The notes below the pieces were generated by a model that worked only from the letters and a program-made list of their open reading frames with translations, searched no databases and was not told the origin of the DNA. This document shows positions 33,103-42,616 of a DNA stretch of 64,000 nucleotides, piece by piece. Both the position numbers and the translations under genes were made by a program. Source of the DNA: SB11 sp035906255 (GTDB lineage: Bacteria > Bacteroidota > Bacteroidia > UBA8524); assembly GCA_035906255.1 (NCBI GenBank), contig JAMIFM010000025.1, forward strand, positions 124,001-188,000, written 5' to 3'. The first letter of the stretch is position 1; each line of letters begins with the position of its first letter.

Positions 33103-33345
33103 ATGTTGAAGTATTCAAAATACATACTAACCTTTTTTGGTGTAGTGATATTTTCAACCGTTTTTTGGGCATCAAACAAAGGGTGGGGCATACCCGCTGT
33201 TACCAATAAAAATGTAATACAGGAAGCACAAAACTGCCCGCCCGAACAACGCGATGCATGGGGCAATTGCCCTACAAGGACTACACGGTCAAGCATACGC
33301 TCACGTTATTTTTATGGAGGCGGTGATGGAAGCGGCGGAAAATAA
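33103..33345 (+). CDS. Small Cys-containing membrane/secreted protein
   Basis: 80 residues. One hydrophobic N-terminal helix (about 6-25), then a short segment with two Cys (NCPPEQRDAWGNC, spacing of 11 residues between them) and a Gly-rich end (GGGDGSGGK). No family recognised. It lies 4 nt after the previous gene and overlaps the next by about 20-30 nt, so it is part of the same transcript. Confidence 0.6.
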   Translation: MLKYSKYILTFFGVVIFSTVFWASNKGWGIPAVTNKNVIQEAQNCPPEQRDAWGNCPTRTTRSSIRSRYFYGGGDGSGGK

Positions 33346-34918
33346 AAATACGTTTAACGATAAACACGTACCCGTATTGCTGGCATCAATACTGGTAATA
33401 TCCGCCTGTGCTATCTTGTACGAACTGCTTATAAGTACCCTGTCAAGCTACTTTTGGGGCAGCAGCATCCTGCAATTTTCAATTACCATCGGTGTATTCC
33501 TTTCCTCTATGGGATTGGGGGCATACTTGTCTCGGTTTATCACCACCCGATTATTAGAACGTTTTATAGTTATAGAAATCTGGCTGGCCTTTATAGGCGG
33601 CTCATCAGCACTTATACTCAACGCGGCCTATACCCTCACCCAAAACTACTATCTTATTGCCATAGGGCTTATTATCATATTGGGTACATTAATAGGACTT
33701 GAAATACCATTACTCACCCGCATATTACGGAGCTACAAAAACCTGCGTAATACCATTGCCAACGTACTTTCTTTCGATTACTTGGGTGCTTTGCTGGCAT
33801 CTTTGGTGTTCCCGTTTTTTCTTTTACCCTATTTAGGAGTAATGAAAACCTCGTTTATAGTAGGGTTGCTAAACTTAGCCGTAGCCGCCTACTCGTTGTT
33901 TATTTTTAGGCGCGAAGTACAAAAATGGGTTCAAAAACTTATAGCAAGTGCACTAGTTTTTGTAGCCCTGTTGATAGGGTTTGCAGCCGCTGTGAACATC
34001 ACCGGCTTTTTTGAAAAATTTGTGTACCAAGATGAGATTATTTATACCCATCAATCACCCTATCAAAAAATAGTACTTACTCGCTGGAAGGATGATATAC
34101 GATTGTTTTTAAACGGGAATCTGCAATTTTCATCGGTAGATGAATACCGCTACCACGAGCCGTTGGTGCACATACCCATGTTATTGGCAGGGGAGGGGGC
34201 AAAAAATGTATTATTGCTTGGGGCAGGTGATGGTTTGGCCGCCCGTGATTTATTGAAGCATTACAACGATTGCAAAATTACCATCGTTGATTTAGACAAG
34301 GCCGTAACTGATATATGTGCCTCGCATCCTCTAATAACAAGCATCAATCAAAACTCACTTAAAAGCCCTGCGGTAACCATAGTAAATGATGATGCGTTTA
34401 ACTTTATAAAAAACGGCAACACGAGGTACGATGTGATTTTGATTGATTTACCCGACCCCCACGACCCCGGTCTTAGTAAGTTATATTCAAAAGAATTTTA
34501 TGAGTTGGTGCGCCAATCATTGGCGATGGGGGGAGTGATGGTTACACAAGCCACATCACCGTTTTTTGCACCCAAGCCCTTTTGGTGCATACACACCACC
34601 ATGAAACAAGTGTTTAAGCACGTAGTGGCCTATCATACCCAAGTTCCGTCGTTTGGTATGTGGGGATTTCAAATGGCATATAACTTACCTGCCCAAGTAC
34701 AGGACACAGTTAACAGTGATAGCATTGCAAAAAGCATTGCCCAAAAATTTGAAGCTAAAGAATGGGATAAACCTCTGAAATATTTAAATGCAGCTACTAT
34801 ACCCGCTATGTTTGTTTTTGAGAGTGATGTTGATAGGATAGAAACAGAGGTGAATACATTGGATAACCATGCACTGTTGCATTATTATGAAGATAGTTGG
34901 AAACGTTTCAACCCGTGA
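33314..34918 (+). CDS. Membrane-embedded spermidine-synthase-like aminopropyltransferase
   Basis: 534 residues from ATG 33314 (530 from the equally plausible ATG 33326; both overlap the upstream gene). The N-terminal half has about six to seven membrane helices (from VPVLLASILVISACAILYELL). The C-terminal half is a SpeE-type domain: SPYQKIVLTRW, LNGNLQFSSVDEYRYHE, LLLGAGDGLAARD (cofactor loop), TIVDLDKAV, DDAFNF, and VILIDLPDPHDPG around the active-site Asp. These residues are intact, so catalysis is likely. Soluble SpeE makes spermidine from putrescine and decarboxylated SAM; for the membrane form the substrate is unknown. No speD is nearby. Confidence 0.85.
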   Translation: MEAVMEAAENKNTFNDKHVPVLLASILVISACAILYELLISTLSSYFWGSSILQFSITIGVFLSSMGLGAYLSRFITTRLLERFIVIEIWLAFIGGSSALILNAAYTLTQNYYLIAIGLIIILGTLIGLEIPLLTRILRSYKNLRNTIANVLSFDYLGALLASLVFPFFLLPYLGVMKTSFIVGLLNLAVAAYSLFIFRREVQKWVQKLIASALVFVALLIGFAAAVNITGFFEKFVYQDEIIYTHQSPYQKIVLTRWKDDIRLFLNGNLQFSSVDEYRYHEPLVHIPMLLAGEGAKNVLLLGAGDGLAARDLLKHYNDCKITIVDLDKAVTDICASHPLITSINQNSLKSPAVTIVNDDAFNFIKNGNTRYDVILIDLPDPHDPGLSKLYSKEFYELVRQSLAMGGVMVTQATSPFFAPKPFWCIHTTMKQVFKHVVAYHTQVPSFGMWGFQMAYNLPAQVQDTVNSDSIAKSIAQKFEAKEWDKPLKYLNAATIPAMFVFESDVDRIETEVNTLDNHALLHYYEDSWKRFNP

Positions 34919-35024
34919 TTAGGCAGCGTAATTAAGAAGTCAAACTATTTAAATTTTATACAAAGCGGCTTTATATGGCAACGGTTTTCCTATAAATTGC
35001 GTTTAGTATAGTAAACGACCTTTT

Positions 35025-38000
35025 TTGACGGTAAAATCTCATATACTGATTGTTTTTTGTTTGATTGCTTTATTGCCAGCGCAGTTATACGCACAATGCA
35101 ATATCAATGCAGTTACAAACGGTTGTATCGACGATTTAGTCAGCTTTAAAGTAACATCAGGGCAAACCATTACGGCCACCCAATGGGATTTTGGCGATGG
35201 TAATACCTCAACACAATCTGCTCCCGGTTATAAATACAGCATTGCAAAGCCATATACGGTAACGGCCGTAGTAACTTTGCAAAACGGCACTAAATGTACT
35301 GCCACCCACAACATTATTATTCACCCCAAGCCCAACAGCAATTTTTCAATAGCAAACAACAGTTCATTTTGTTTTTATAAAAACAAGGTGTGCATTACAG
35401 ATAATTCTACTCCCGGAGCCACAGGTAACCCTATTGCACAGCGCGTATTTTTATGGGACGACGGGGCAGGTGATAATACAAGCAATCCCGCAGCACAAAA
35501 AGTACTTTGCCACACTTACCTGCAAACAGGCACTTACACTCTTATTATGGAAACCACCGATGATAAGGGATGTATAGCCAAAAGTTCGCAAAAAATTACC
35601 GTGCTGCCTGATTACGATGTTGATATGTCGTATGATTTGACGGTGAACCCTTCTGATTGTAAGTTTACGATATGTTTTAGCAACAAAACCAAACCTGTTG
35701 ATACCACAAACGTGGGTAGTTTTCTATGGGATTTTGGTGATGGTAATACCAACAATAATAAAACAAATTATGAATCAGTTTGCCATGTTTACCCCAATAG
35801 CGGTACTTACACTGCCAAACTGATTGTAACACATAAAAGCGGTTGTGTTGATACAGCATCTACTTCAATCAACATCACCAAACCAAAAATTAACTTTAAA
35901 CTCAACATACCCGATTCGGTATGTTTGGGCACGTTGGGCAAATTACTAAACGATACCACCAATAACGGGGCTTTGTATCGTTGGTTTATCAGAGACTCGG
36001 CTACAAATATCGAGCGTCCTATCCCCGGTTTAAACAATCCTATTGATATAAGCTACATTACCCCGGGTAAATTCTATATCAAGCTGAATATATTGGTGGA
36101 TAATTGCCAGCAAAACGGTTACGACTCAGTAGTAGTGCGTTGCCCCAGCGCAGGAATTTTACCGTTGAATAACCGTTTGTGCGATGCCGGCGATACTACC
36201 TATTTCTGCAACAGCAGTTGCTATTATCAATCATACAACTATAAGCAAATATGGGATTACGGACATGGCGAAGCCTGTACTACCGATACAAAAAAGGGGG
36301 TAAACATTAACCGTAATTGCCGTTTTTCGCTGGATGACAATGGTAAACACCTGTATAATTCTATTGATACAAGCAAAACGTATTCTTGCTTCACTCCATC
36401 GTTGTACATCGTTGATACAGTAACAGGTTGCGAAAGTTCTGGCGCAAGTATTGTTATGCTTGGAATGCCGCCGTTAGATAGTTTGAAAGTAGAAGAACAG
36501 GTAACGGATTATTGCACCGATATAGGTTCAATAAACGGTGAGCGGGTGGTTAACTTCTTAATAACCGGATTGAGTTGTAACCAGTCATGGGATATGTACC
36601 TCAACTTTGATTCGACGAGGGGTAAAGACTTGTTTGCAAAGGTAACTCCCAATCCACCCCCGCAATTCAGATATACATACACAGGTAACCCTACCGGAGA
36701 TGTTACTATCGGTTTTATTGTGCAAAACGGTAGTACTACTAAATCAAGATCGTGTTATGATACATTACCCATAGTGGGCAAAACGTGTGAAGATACCGTT
36801 TGGTACCACCATAAATTTAATATGGCGGCTGTGCCCAATCCCAAAGTTGGCTTTTATGATGATAAAGGCTGTGCACCGTTTAACTTTACCGTGCGACCTG
36901 AAGATACTATCCAATACGGGGTGCATAAGATAAGGTGGGAATGGGGCGATAGTACTGCTGATAGTTTAACGCTTAATCCCGGCGATACGATAATGCCTGT
37001 GAAGTACCACACTTACTGGAAGAACGGGTTATATACCGTATTACTTACTATGACGAATGCAAAGGGATGTGCAGAAACTGAGTATTTGCTGATAGGGCTG
37101 GGGTATGACAATTTCGTTGATTACGATAGTATTGTGTGTGCAGGCGATTCGGTGGAGTTAAAGGAATACGTTTCATATTTTGACAATGCCCACCCGTTTT
37201 GGAAAGACAGTGCCCGATTGGTGCAACCCAATAAAGAAAAACTGTTTTGGGATTTTGGCGACGGGAAGGGCTTTGTTACCAAGAAGCATGAAACAAAAGT
37301 GGTGTTTGCCAACGAGGGAATTTATCATGTGCGCATGGCTACCGAAGATAGTACCGGTTGCCGTGATACATTTGAGTTTGATATAAGAGCAGTAAAAGCA
37401 GATGCTTACATACGCAGTATGCGTGATACTTTTTATTGCAACGATAATATTATACGGTTCTACGATTCTTCATTCGGTAGCCCGCAAATACCCGGTGATG
37501 TGGTGGTAGGGTGGCATTGGGACTTTGGGGATTTTAAAACCCCCAGCTATTTGAAAGACCCTTATCACTACTATAGTTCATACGGGCAAAAGGTGGTGGC
37601 TTTGGCAGTAAAATCAGCGGCGGGATGCAGGGACACCGCGTATAAAACCATTTTTATTGACGGCCCCGTTCCGTATTTTGAAATTATTACCGACTCAGTA
37701 GGGTGCGACCCCTTGAGGATTGAACTGGATAATACATCGAAACGTGTAAAGACTTGGATTTGGAGCATGGGCGACCCTGCTAACACTACTATTAATACAG
37801 ATAAGGATTCTAATATCAAGTTTACATATACTCCACCCGGCACCTATTACATTACCCTGTACGGTGCTGATAGTATTTATAATCCTAATACGGGCAATAC
37901 CTATTTCTGTTCGGCCACTTATCCTGATACCCCTTTGGTGAAAAGGGTGGTGGTAATACCCAATTATCCTGTGGGTATGGATATACCCGATACCATTTGT

Positions 38001-38783
38001 CAGGGTAATCCTGCGCTGATAAAAAGCGTATCCGCAGCAAGGTATGATGATTTCCGTTGGTGGATGGGTAATGGAGATAGTGTATTTACCGATACTGATA
38101 GGTTTGTATATGTATATCCTGATGCAGGTAATTTTAGGATTGACTTTAAACCGACATACTTGCCCGGTCAGTGGGAGCGGCTTTGCATTGCAGATACGTT
38201 CAAAGATATTACTGTAATACCTATTGAGGCCGATTTTGATATAAGCCCTAATTCAAGAGAGCCGTTGTTTTATTTCATCAATAAATCTATCAATGCCGTA
38301 AGGTACGAGTGGGATTTCGGGCATCCTGCCTCAGGAGTTGATAATACATCAAAACTCAAAGACCCCTCGCACAATTACAAAACTGATTTGGGAACGTTTA
38401 CCGTTTGCCTAAGGGCGTACAATAAAGAAGAATGTGTAGATACCGTATGCAAGCAAGTAAGCAATAATTACCTGCCCAGATTGTTTATTCCAAACGCTTT
38501 TTCGCCGCAAGGAAATGATACCACCAATTTACGTTTTGATATTGATATTTATTTAGCGGGCTTTTACCACTTGAATATCTTTAACCGTTGGGGCGAGAAA
38601 GTATTTGAAGGTTTTGAAGACGGTGAAGGAAACTTAGACGGCCTTAACTGGGATGGTAAGCACTACCAAACAGGTAGCTTGTGTCCTTCAGGGGTATATT
38701 TTGTAGTATTTGAATATGAAATAGTGGGGATGGAAGGGAAAAATACCTACAAAGGCACTCTTAACCTTTTTAGAGAAGATTAG
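35025..38783 (+). CDS. Giant PKD-repeat surface protein with T9SS type B sorting domain
   Basis: 1252 residues with TTG start at 35025; no ATG lies before the signal peptide (HILIVFCLIALLPAQLYAQ). At least six PKD-type Ig-like modules are recognisable by the WDFGDG motif or variants (QWDFGDGNTST, LWDFGDGNTNN, EWGDST, FWDFGDGKGF, WHWDFGDF, YEWDFGHP). The C-terminus (LFIPNAFSPQGNDTTN, FNRWGEKVFEG, WDGKHYQTG, PSGVYFVVFEY) is the gliding-motility-associated CHU_C/type B T9SS domain. Such proteins are surface adhesins, often partners of PorP/SprF-like membrane proteins, which are absent here. Convergent with the ftsB-like gene, 4 nt apart. Confidence 0.85.
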   Translation: MTVKSHILIVFCLIALLPAQLYAQCNINAVTNGCIDDLVSFKVTSGQTITATQWDFGDGNTSTQSAPGYKYSIAKPYTVTAVVTLQNGTKCTATHNIIIHPKPNSNFSIANNSSFCFYKNKVCITDNSTPGATGNPIAQRVFLWDDGAGDNTSNPAAQKVLCHTYLQTGTYTLIMETTDDKGCIAKSSQKITVLPDYDVDMSYDLTVNPSDCKFTICFSNKTKPVDTTNVGSFLWDFGDGNTNNNKTNYESVCHVYPNSGTYTAKLIVTHKSGCVDTASTSINITKPKINFKLNIPDSVCLGTLGKLLNDTTNNGALYRWFIRDSATNIERPIPGLNNPIDISYITPGKFYIKLNILVDNCQQNGYDSVVVRCPSAGILPLNNRLCDAGDTTYFCNSSCYYQSYNYKQIWDYGHGEACTTDTKKGVNINRNCRFSLDDNGKHLYNSIDTSKTYSCFTPSLYIVDTVTGCESSGASIVMLGMPPLDSLKVEEQVTDYCTDIGSINGERVVNFLITGLSCNQSWDMYLNFDSTRGKDLFAKVTPNPPPQFRYTYTGNPTGDVTIGFIVQNGSTTKSRSCYDTLPIVGKTCEDTVWYHHKFNMAAVPNPKVGFYDDKGCAPFNFTVRPEDTIQYGVHKIRWEWGDSTADSLTLNPGDTIMPVKYHTYWKNGLYTVLLTMTNAKGCAETEYLLIGLGYDNFVDYDSIVCAGDSVELKEYVSYFDNAHPFWKDSARLVQPNKEKLFWDFGDGKGFVTKKHETKVVFANEGIYHVRMATEDSTGCRDTFEFDIRAVKADAYIRSMRDTFYCNDNIIRFYDSSFGSPQIPGDVVVGWHWDFGDFKTPSYLKDPYHYYSSYGQKVVALAVKSAAGCRDTAYKTIFIDGPVPYFEIITDSVGCDPLRIELDNTSKRVKTWIWSMGDPANTTINTDKDSNIKFTYTPPGTYYITLYGADSIYNPNTGNTYFCSATYPDTPLVKRVVVIPNYPVGMDIPDTICQGNPALIKSVSAARYDDFRWWMGNGDSVFTDTDRFVYVYPDAGNFRIDFKPTYLPGQWERLCIADTFKDITVIPIEADFDISPNSREPLFYFINKSINAVRYEWDFGHPASGVDNTSKLKDPSHNYKTDLGTFTVCLRAYNKEECVDTVCKQVSNNYLPRLFIPNAFSPQGNDTTNLRFDIDIYLAGFYHLNIFNRWGEKVFEGFEDGEGNLDGLNWDGKHYQTGSLCPSGVYFVVFEYEIVGMEGKNTYKGTLNLFRED

Positions 38784-38787
38784 ATGA

Positions 38788-39078
38788 CTATTCGTCCTCT
38801 TTAATAATCACAAACACATCCTCATTGTCTTTTTTCATCAGATACTTCTCACGCGCAAATTTCTCAAGACTATCGGGATGGGTAAACAACGCGTTGTATT
38901 CACTACGGGCAATGTCTGCCTGCTCGCGGTAATAATCGCGTTCTTCAATAACATCGTTGTAGGTTCGTTGCAAACGCCACACATCCCACCAATTGTTTTT
39001 GTCAAAAAAACTCATCCACACCACAAAAGCGGCCAACACTACCAAATAGCGGTATTTATAAAGAAACCGTACTATCAC
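38788..39078 (-). CDS. FtsB/DivIC-like septum formation initiator
   Basis: 96 residues. A short cytoplasmic tail, one membrane helix (YLVVLAAFVVWMSFF) and a coiled coil (RTYNDVIEERDYYREQADIARSEYNALF) ending in a conserved EKFAREKYLMKKDNEDVF motif typical of FtsB/DivIC. It bridges the divisome proteins FtsL and FtsQ in other bacteria. Start is GTG at 39078; its -7 box ends only 4 nt upstream, so the mRNA may be leaderless. Confidence 0.85.
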   Translation of the reverse strand: MIVRFLYKYRYLVVLAAFVVWMSFFDKNNWWDVWRLQRTYNDVIEERDYYREQADIARSEYNALFTHPDSLEKFAREKYLMKKDNEDVFVIIKEDE

Positions 39079-39082
39079 ACTA

Positions 39083-39090
39083 CAAAGGTA
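39083..39090 (-). promoter_or_regulatory. -7 box TACCTTTG for the ftsB-like gene
   Basis: Minus-strand TACCTTTG, a full consensus match, 4 nt from the GTG start codon. Confidence 0.65.
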
Positions 39091-39218
39091 TAGGAATAAT
39101 TATGGCAGGGTAAAAAACTTACTGTGGATTTGTGGATTAGTAGAAAATTAGTGGTTGAGGGATTAGGAATTGCATCAACATTGTGAAAAGCACAATAAAT
39201 GTTGAATGAAAAATGAGC

Positions 39219-40385
39219 TTACTCCACCCACAGTAATAGCCCTTTCAGGTATTCGCCTTCGGGGTGAAAAATGTTTACAGGGTGGTCAGGCGGTTGGGTA
39301 AGGTGCTTCAAAATACGCACATTGCGGCGTGCGTCCGCAGCCGCCCCAAACACAATTTTTTGGAACAAGGTTTTGTCAATATTCTGTGAGCACGAGAAAG
39401 TAAAAATCAACCCGCCGGGTTTAATTTTCTTCATAGCCACCATATTCAATTCCTTATACCCCCTTGTAGCGTTAGGTACTGAGCGGGCATTTTTGGCAAA
39501 TGCGGGCGGGTCAAGTACCATTATATCATACTCCTCACGGGTTTGTTTCAGGTAGTCAAAACAATCTTGTGCTATCGCTTGATGGCGGTTTTCAAAGCCG
39601 TTTAATGCTACGTTTTCCTCGCATTGCGCAATGGCATCTTTTGAAATATCTACCGAGTGCACTTGTGTAGCACCACCGGCCAAAGCATATACGCTAAAAC
39701 CTCCTGTGTAGCTAAAAGTATTCAGTATGCTCTTACCCTCCGAAAGGGTTTTCAGCAATTGACGGTTATCACGTTGGTCTATAAAAAAACCTGTTTTTTG
39801 CCCCGTCTCTACGTTCACCTTAAATCGTTGGCCGTTTTCAACCACTTTCAAAGGCATTTCTACTGCATCACCCAACCAGTCTTGTGCACCAATGCCCTCA
39901 AGCACCTGCGAACTGCTTTTAGTTTTCAGGTAAATGTGCTTAAATCCTAAACGGCGAAACTCAGCTTCAATAACAGGTATCAGTTTTTCAGTCCCTTTTA
40001 TCAATATCTGTGCTACCACCACATCACCGTACACATCGGCAATAATACCCGGAAAAAAATCCCCTTCGGCATGTAGCAAACGGTAGCAATCGGTTTGGCT
40101 AAAATCAACAATACTTTGGCGCATTTGGTAAGCCCGTTCAATTTTGGCCTGCCAGTATGCCTCGTTTATTTCAACCGGATTTTGGGTAAACTCAAATATG
40201 CGGCAGCAAATCTGGCTATTAGGGTTAAAAAAGCCATAGCCAAGCAAACTGTTATCGTTGCTGCGTATTTCAACTATCTCCCCGTTTTCGGCAGCAGGTG
40301 TATGCTGCACTGCCCCTGTAAACAGCCAAGGGTGGCGGTTTATAACCGCACGCTCTTTTTTTGGTTTTAGTACAAGGGCATTCAT
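39219..40385 (-). CDS. rlmI: Class I SAM-dependent rRNA cytosine-C5 methyltransferase (RlmI-like)
   Basis: 388 residues. N-terminal PUA domain (1-75; LVLKPKKERAVINRHPWLFTGA), a linker domain (DCYRLLHAEGDFFPGIIADVY), and a Rossmann methyltransferase domain: LNTFSYTGGFSVYALAGGA (SAM loop), HSVDISKDAI, LDPPAFAKN, and CSQNID. E. coli RlmI makes m5C at 23S rRNA position 1962; the target here is assumed from similarity. Third gene of the operon after yidC and DUF3817, 3 nt from its neighbour. Confidence 0.85.
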   Translation of the reverse strand: MNALVLKPKKERAVINRHPWLFTGAVQHTPAAENGEIVEIRSNDNSLLGYGFFNPNSQICCRIFEFTQNPVEINEAYWQAKIERAYQMRQSIVDFSQTDCYRLLHAEGDFFPGIIADVYGDVVVAQILIKGTEKLIPVIEAEFRRLGFKHIYLKTKSSSQVLEGIGAQDWLGDAVEMPLKVVENGQRFKVNVETGQKTGFFIDQRDNRQLLKTLSEGKSILNTFSYTGGFSVYALAGGATQVHSVDISKDAIAQCEENVALNGFENRHQAIAQDCFDYLKQTREEYDIMVLDPPAFAKNARSVPNATRGYKELNMVAMKKIKPGGLIFTFSCSQNIDKTLFQKIVFGAAADARRNVRILKHLTQPPDHPVNIFHPEGEYLKGLLLWVE

Positions 40386-40388
40386 GTA

Positions 40389-40685
40389 TTACTTCGCCTC
40401 CGCTTTAAAAATTTTAGCATCGGCATAAAACGGCCCGAAAGGAAGTATTGATGCTACTAAAGCTATCAGTGTTTTCTTTGCGTTCCAGTTATACTCTATA
40501 CGGGCTTGTATCACCGCCAATACATACATTATAAACAAAATGCCGTGTGCCATACCCACTATCTTTACTGCTTGGGGCATATCCATCGCATATTTTAAAG
40601 GCATTGCAACAAAAAGCAGCAACAAAAACGATATACCTTCGGCAAAGCCAATCAATCTCAAACGTCCTAAAGTGGTTTTTAACAT
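40389..40685 (-). CDS. DUF3817 membrane protein
   Basis: 98 residues from ATG 40685, four nt after the yidC stop; an in-frame GTG at 40715 would overlap yidC. Three predicted membrane helices: LRLIGFAEGISFLLLLFVAMPLK, AVKIVGMAHGILFIMYVLAV and TLIALVASILPFGPFYADA. The GFAEG(I)SF and GMAHGILF motifs are those of DUF3817. Function unknown. Confidence 0.8.
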   Translation of the reverse strand: MLKTTLGRLRLIGFAEGISFLLLLFVAMPLKYAMDMPQAVKIVGMAHGILFIMYVLAVIQARIEYNWNAKKTLIALVASILPFGPFYADAKIFKAEAK

Positions 40686-40689
40686 ACGC

Positions 40690-42564
40690 TTATCTCTTAT
40701 TTGGGTCAATACCACGTTTTTTAGCCATTTCTTCCAAACGTTGTTGGAAAGCCGATTTTTTCACAGGTTTTTTCTTGTTCTCCTGAATTTTGCGGTGAAG
40801 AGCATCTTCATCAACAAAACGGCGGATGATAAACTGTTGGGCTATTGATACCATGTTGGTTAAGAAGTAATAGTACGTTAAACCCGCAGCATAGTTGTTA
40901 AAGAAACCAAGGAAGAAAATAGGCATTATATAGCCTATATATTTCATTTGCCCTGTAACCCCCGTTAACTGGTTGTTCAGCATGGTGTAGAAAAGGGTAG
41001 AAACCGTCATCAGCAGCGTAAACAAACTCACGTGGTCGCCGTATATGTCATACAACAAAGGAATTTTGCCAAAATCCAAGATACTATCGTAAGTACTCAA
41101 GTCAAACGCCCACAAAAAGCTTTGTTGCCTCAACTCGATAGAGTTAGGGAAGAACTGGAACATGGCAATAAGGAAAGGCATTTGCAGCAGCAACGGCAAA
41201 CAACCGCCCAAAGGTGATACGCCCGCACGTTTAAACAATGCCATTTGCTCTTGCTGTATCTTTTGAAGATTGTCGCCGTGTTTGGCTTTTAGCTCATCAA
41301 TTTCAGGCTTCAAAATACGCATCTTAGCCGATGAGATATAAGAACGGTACACCAATCCAAACAACAACGCTTTGATAATCAAGGTCATTAGCAGTATAAT
41401 AACCCCGTAATTGCCTATTACCTTGTTCAGGTACTTAAATATAGGCAAAATCATGCCCTTATTAATCCACCCGAAAATACCCCAGCCCAACTGCACCAGC
41501 TTATCCATACCAAGGTTAAGTTTCTTTAGCTCCTCATACTTATTAGGGCCAAAGTAAAACTTCATATTCACCGCTTGGTTATCCTCAGTCACATTAGCAA
41601 GTATGGTGCTGGCCTTCAATGTTTTCACATAATAAGGGTTTGCTATTTCCTCGCTTTCAATGGTTGAGCCGCTGAAACCTTCGGGAGAGAGTGAAATAAG
41701 CGTAGTATTAAAGAACTTTTGCTTAAACGAAACCCACTCAACACCACCCGCAGGTTTTTGCTGCTCGTATTTAGATTCTGAAATATAATCAACCTCTTTA
41801 TCCAAGCCTCTGTAATACACAGTTGAGGCTTCCTTTTCAGCTTTTAGCGCGTGCTCTTGCAAAGGCATACTCACCTGCCAGTCCATTTGCATAAAACGTT
41901 GCGTGTTTGATAAGTAACTCTTAATACCTACCATTTTCACCGTATAAAACAACTCGTAGCTGTTAGGCTTCAACCAGTAAACCTGTTCAAGGTATTGGGT
42001 TTCAGAAAAAGCAATTTTTAACGAAAGGATGCTTGAATCACCTTTTACCGTTACATTTTTAGCCGATGGAGTAAAATACAACCTTGAGGTTGAATCACTA
42101 AAACCGTCAGCCGATACAAAGCGGATATTAAACTTGGCATCGTTGTTTTCAAACAAAATCAACGGCTCTTGAGTTTCAGTCCCTTCGTGTTTTGCACGCT
42201 TATAGTTTTTTAATTCTACTGATTGAGGGTGACCTCCTTTAGTAGAAAGCTGCACTTTAATCAGTTCGTTTTCAATAGTCACAAGCTCCTTAGTTCCTTG
42301 TGCAAAACGACCAAAAGTACCCACAGGGCCTTGTGCAACTACTGATGAAGTATCAGTGCTGTCGTTTCGGTGCAGCGTATCGGCAGCAGCAGTTGTAGCA
42401 GCACTTGCTTTAACGGTTGAATCTGCAACGCGTTGTATTTGGGCAATACTGTCTTGTTTTTTACGGGCGGCTTCAATTTCGCCAACATTATCGCGGGTAA
42501 GGAAATAATACCCTACCATAATTACCATTATCAGCGATAAACCTATTATCGAATTTCTATCCAT
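40690..42564 (-). CDS. yidC: Membrane protein insertase YidC
   Basis: 624 residues, the long Gram-negative form. N-terminal helix (SIIGLSLIMVIMVGYYF), a large periplasmic beta domain (about 85-350), then the conserved Oxa1 core of five helices (NYGVIILLMTLIIKALLFG, MPFLIAMFQFFPN, FTLLMTVSTLFYTM, IMPIFFLGFFNNYAAGL) including the arginine of the hydrophilic groove (YRSYISSAKMRILKP region). Lys/Arg-rich C-terminal tail. Inserts membrane proteins alone or with Sec. Expressed from a TTG-N19-TACCTTTG promoter. Confidence 0.95.
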   Translation of the reverse strand: MDRNSIIGLSLIMVIMVGYYFLTRDNVGEIEAARKKQDSIAQIQRVADSTVKASAATTAAADTLHRNDSTDTSSVVAQGPVGTFGRFAQGTKELVTIENELIKVQLSTKGGHPQSVELKNYKRAKHEGTETQEPLILFENNDAKFNIRFVSADGFSDSTSRLYFTPSAKNVTVKGDSSILSLKIAFSETQYLEQVYWLKPNSYELFYTVKMVGIKSYLSNTQRFMQMDWQVSMPLQEHALKAEKEASTVYYRGLDKEVDYISESKYEQQKPAGGVEWVSFKQKFFNTTLISLSPEGFSGSTIESEEIANPYYVKTLKASTILANVTEDNQAVNMKFYFGPNKYEELKKLNLGMDKLVQLGWGIFGWINKGMILPIFKYLNKVIGNYGVIILLMTLIIKALLFGLVYRSYISSAKMRILKPEIDELKAKHGDNLQKIQQEQMALFKRAGVSPLGGCLPLLLQMPFLIAMFQFFPNSIELRQQSFLWAFDLSTYDSILDFGKIPLLYDIYGDHVSLFTLLMTVSTLFYTMLNNQLTGVTGQMKYIGYIMPIFFLGFFNNYAAGLTYYYFLTNMVSIAQQFIIRRFVDEDALHRKIQENKKKPVKKSAFQQRLEEMAKKRGIDPNKR

Positions 42565-42586
42565 TGGTCTTTTCTAAATCGAGGCG

Positions 42587-42616
42587 CAAAGGTAGGATTT
42601 GGGGGGGAATGTACAA
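42587..42616 (-). promoter_or_regulatory. Promoter of the yidC operon (TTG-N19-TACCTTTG)
   Basis: On the minus strand TTG (42616-42614) and TACCTTTG (42594-42587), spaced by 19 nt; the yidC ATG is 22 nt further. Confidence 0.75.

Noticed and set aside
39130..39205. Imperfect hairpin and GTGGATT direct repeat downstream of rlmI
   Set aside because: Bulged stem without T-run; cannot be called a terminator with confidence.
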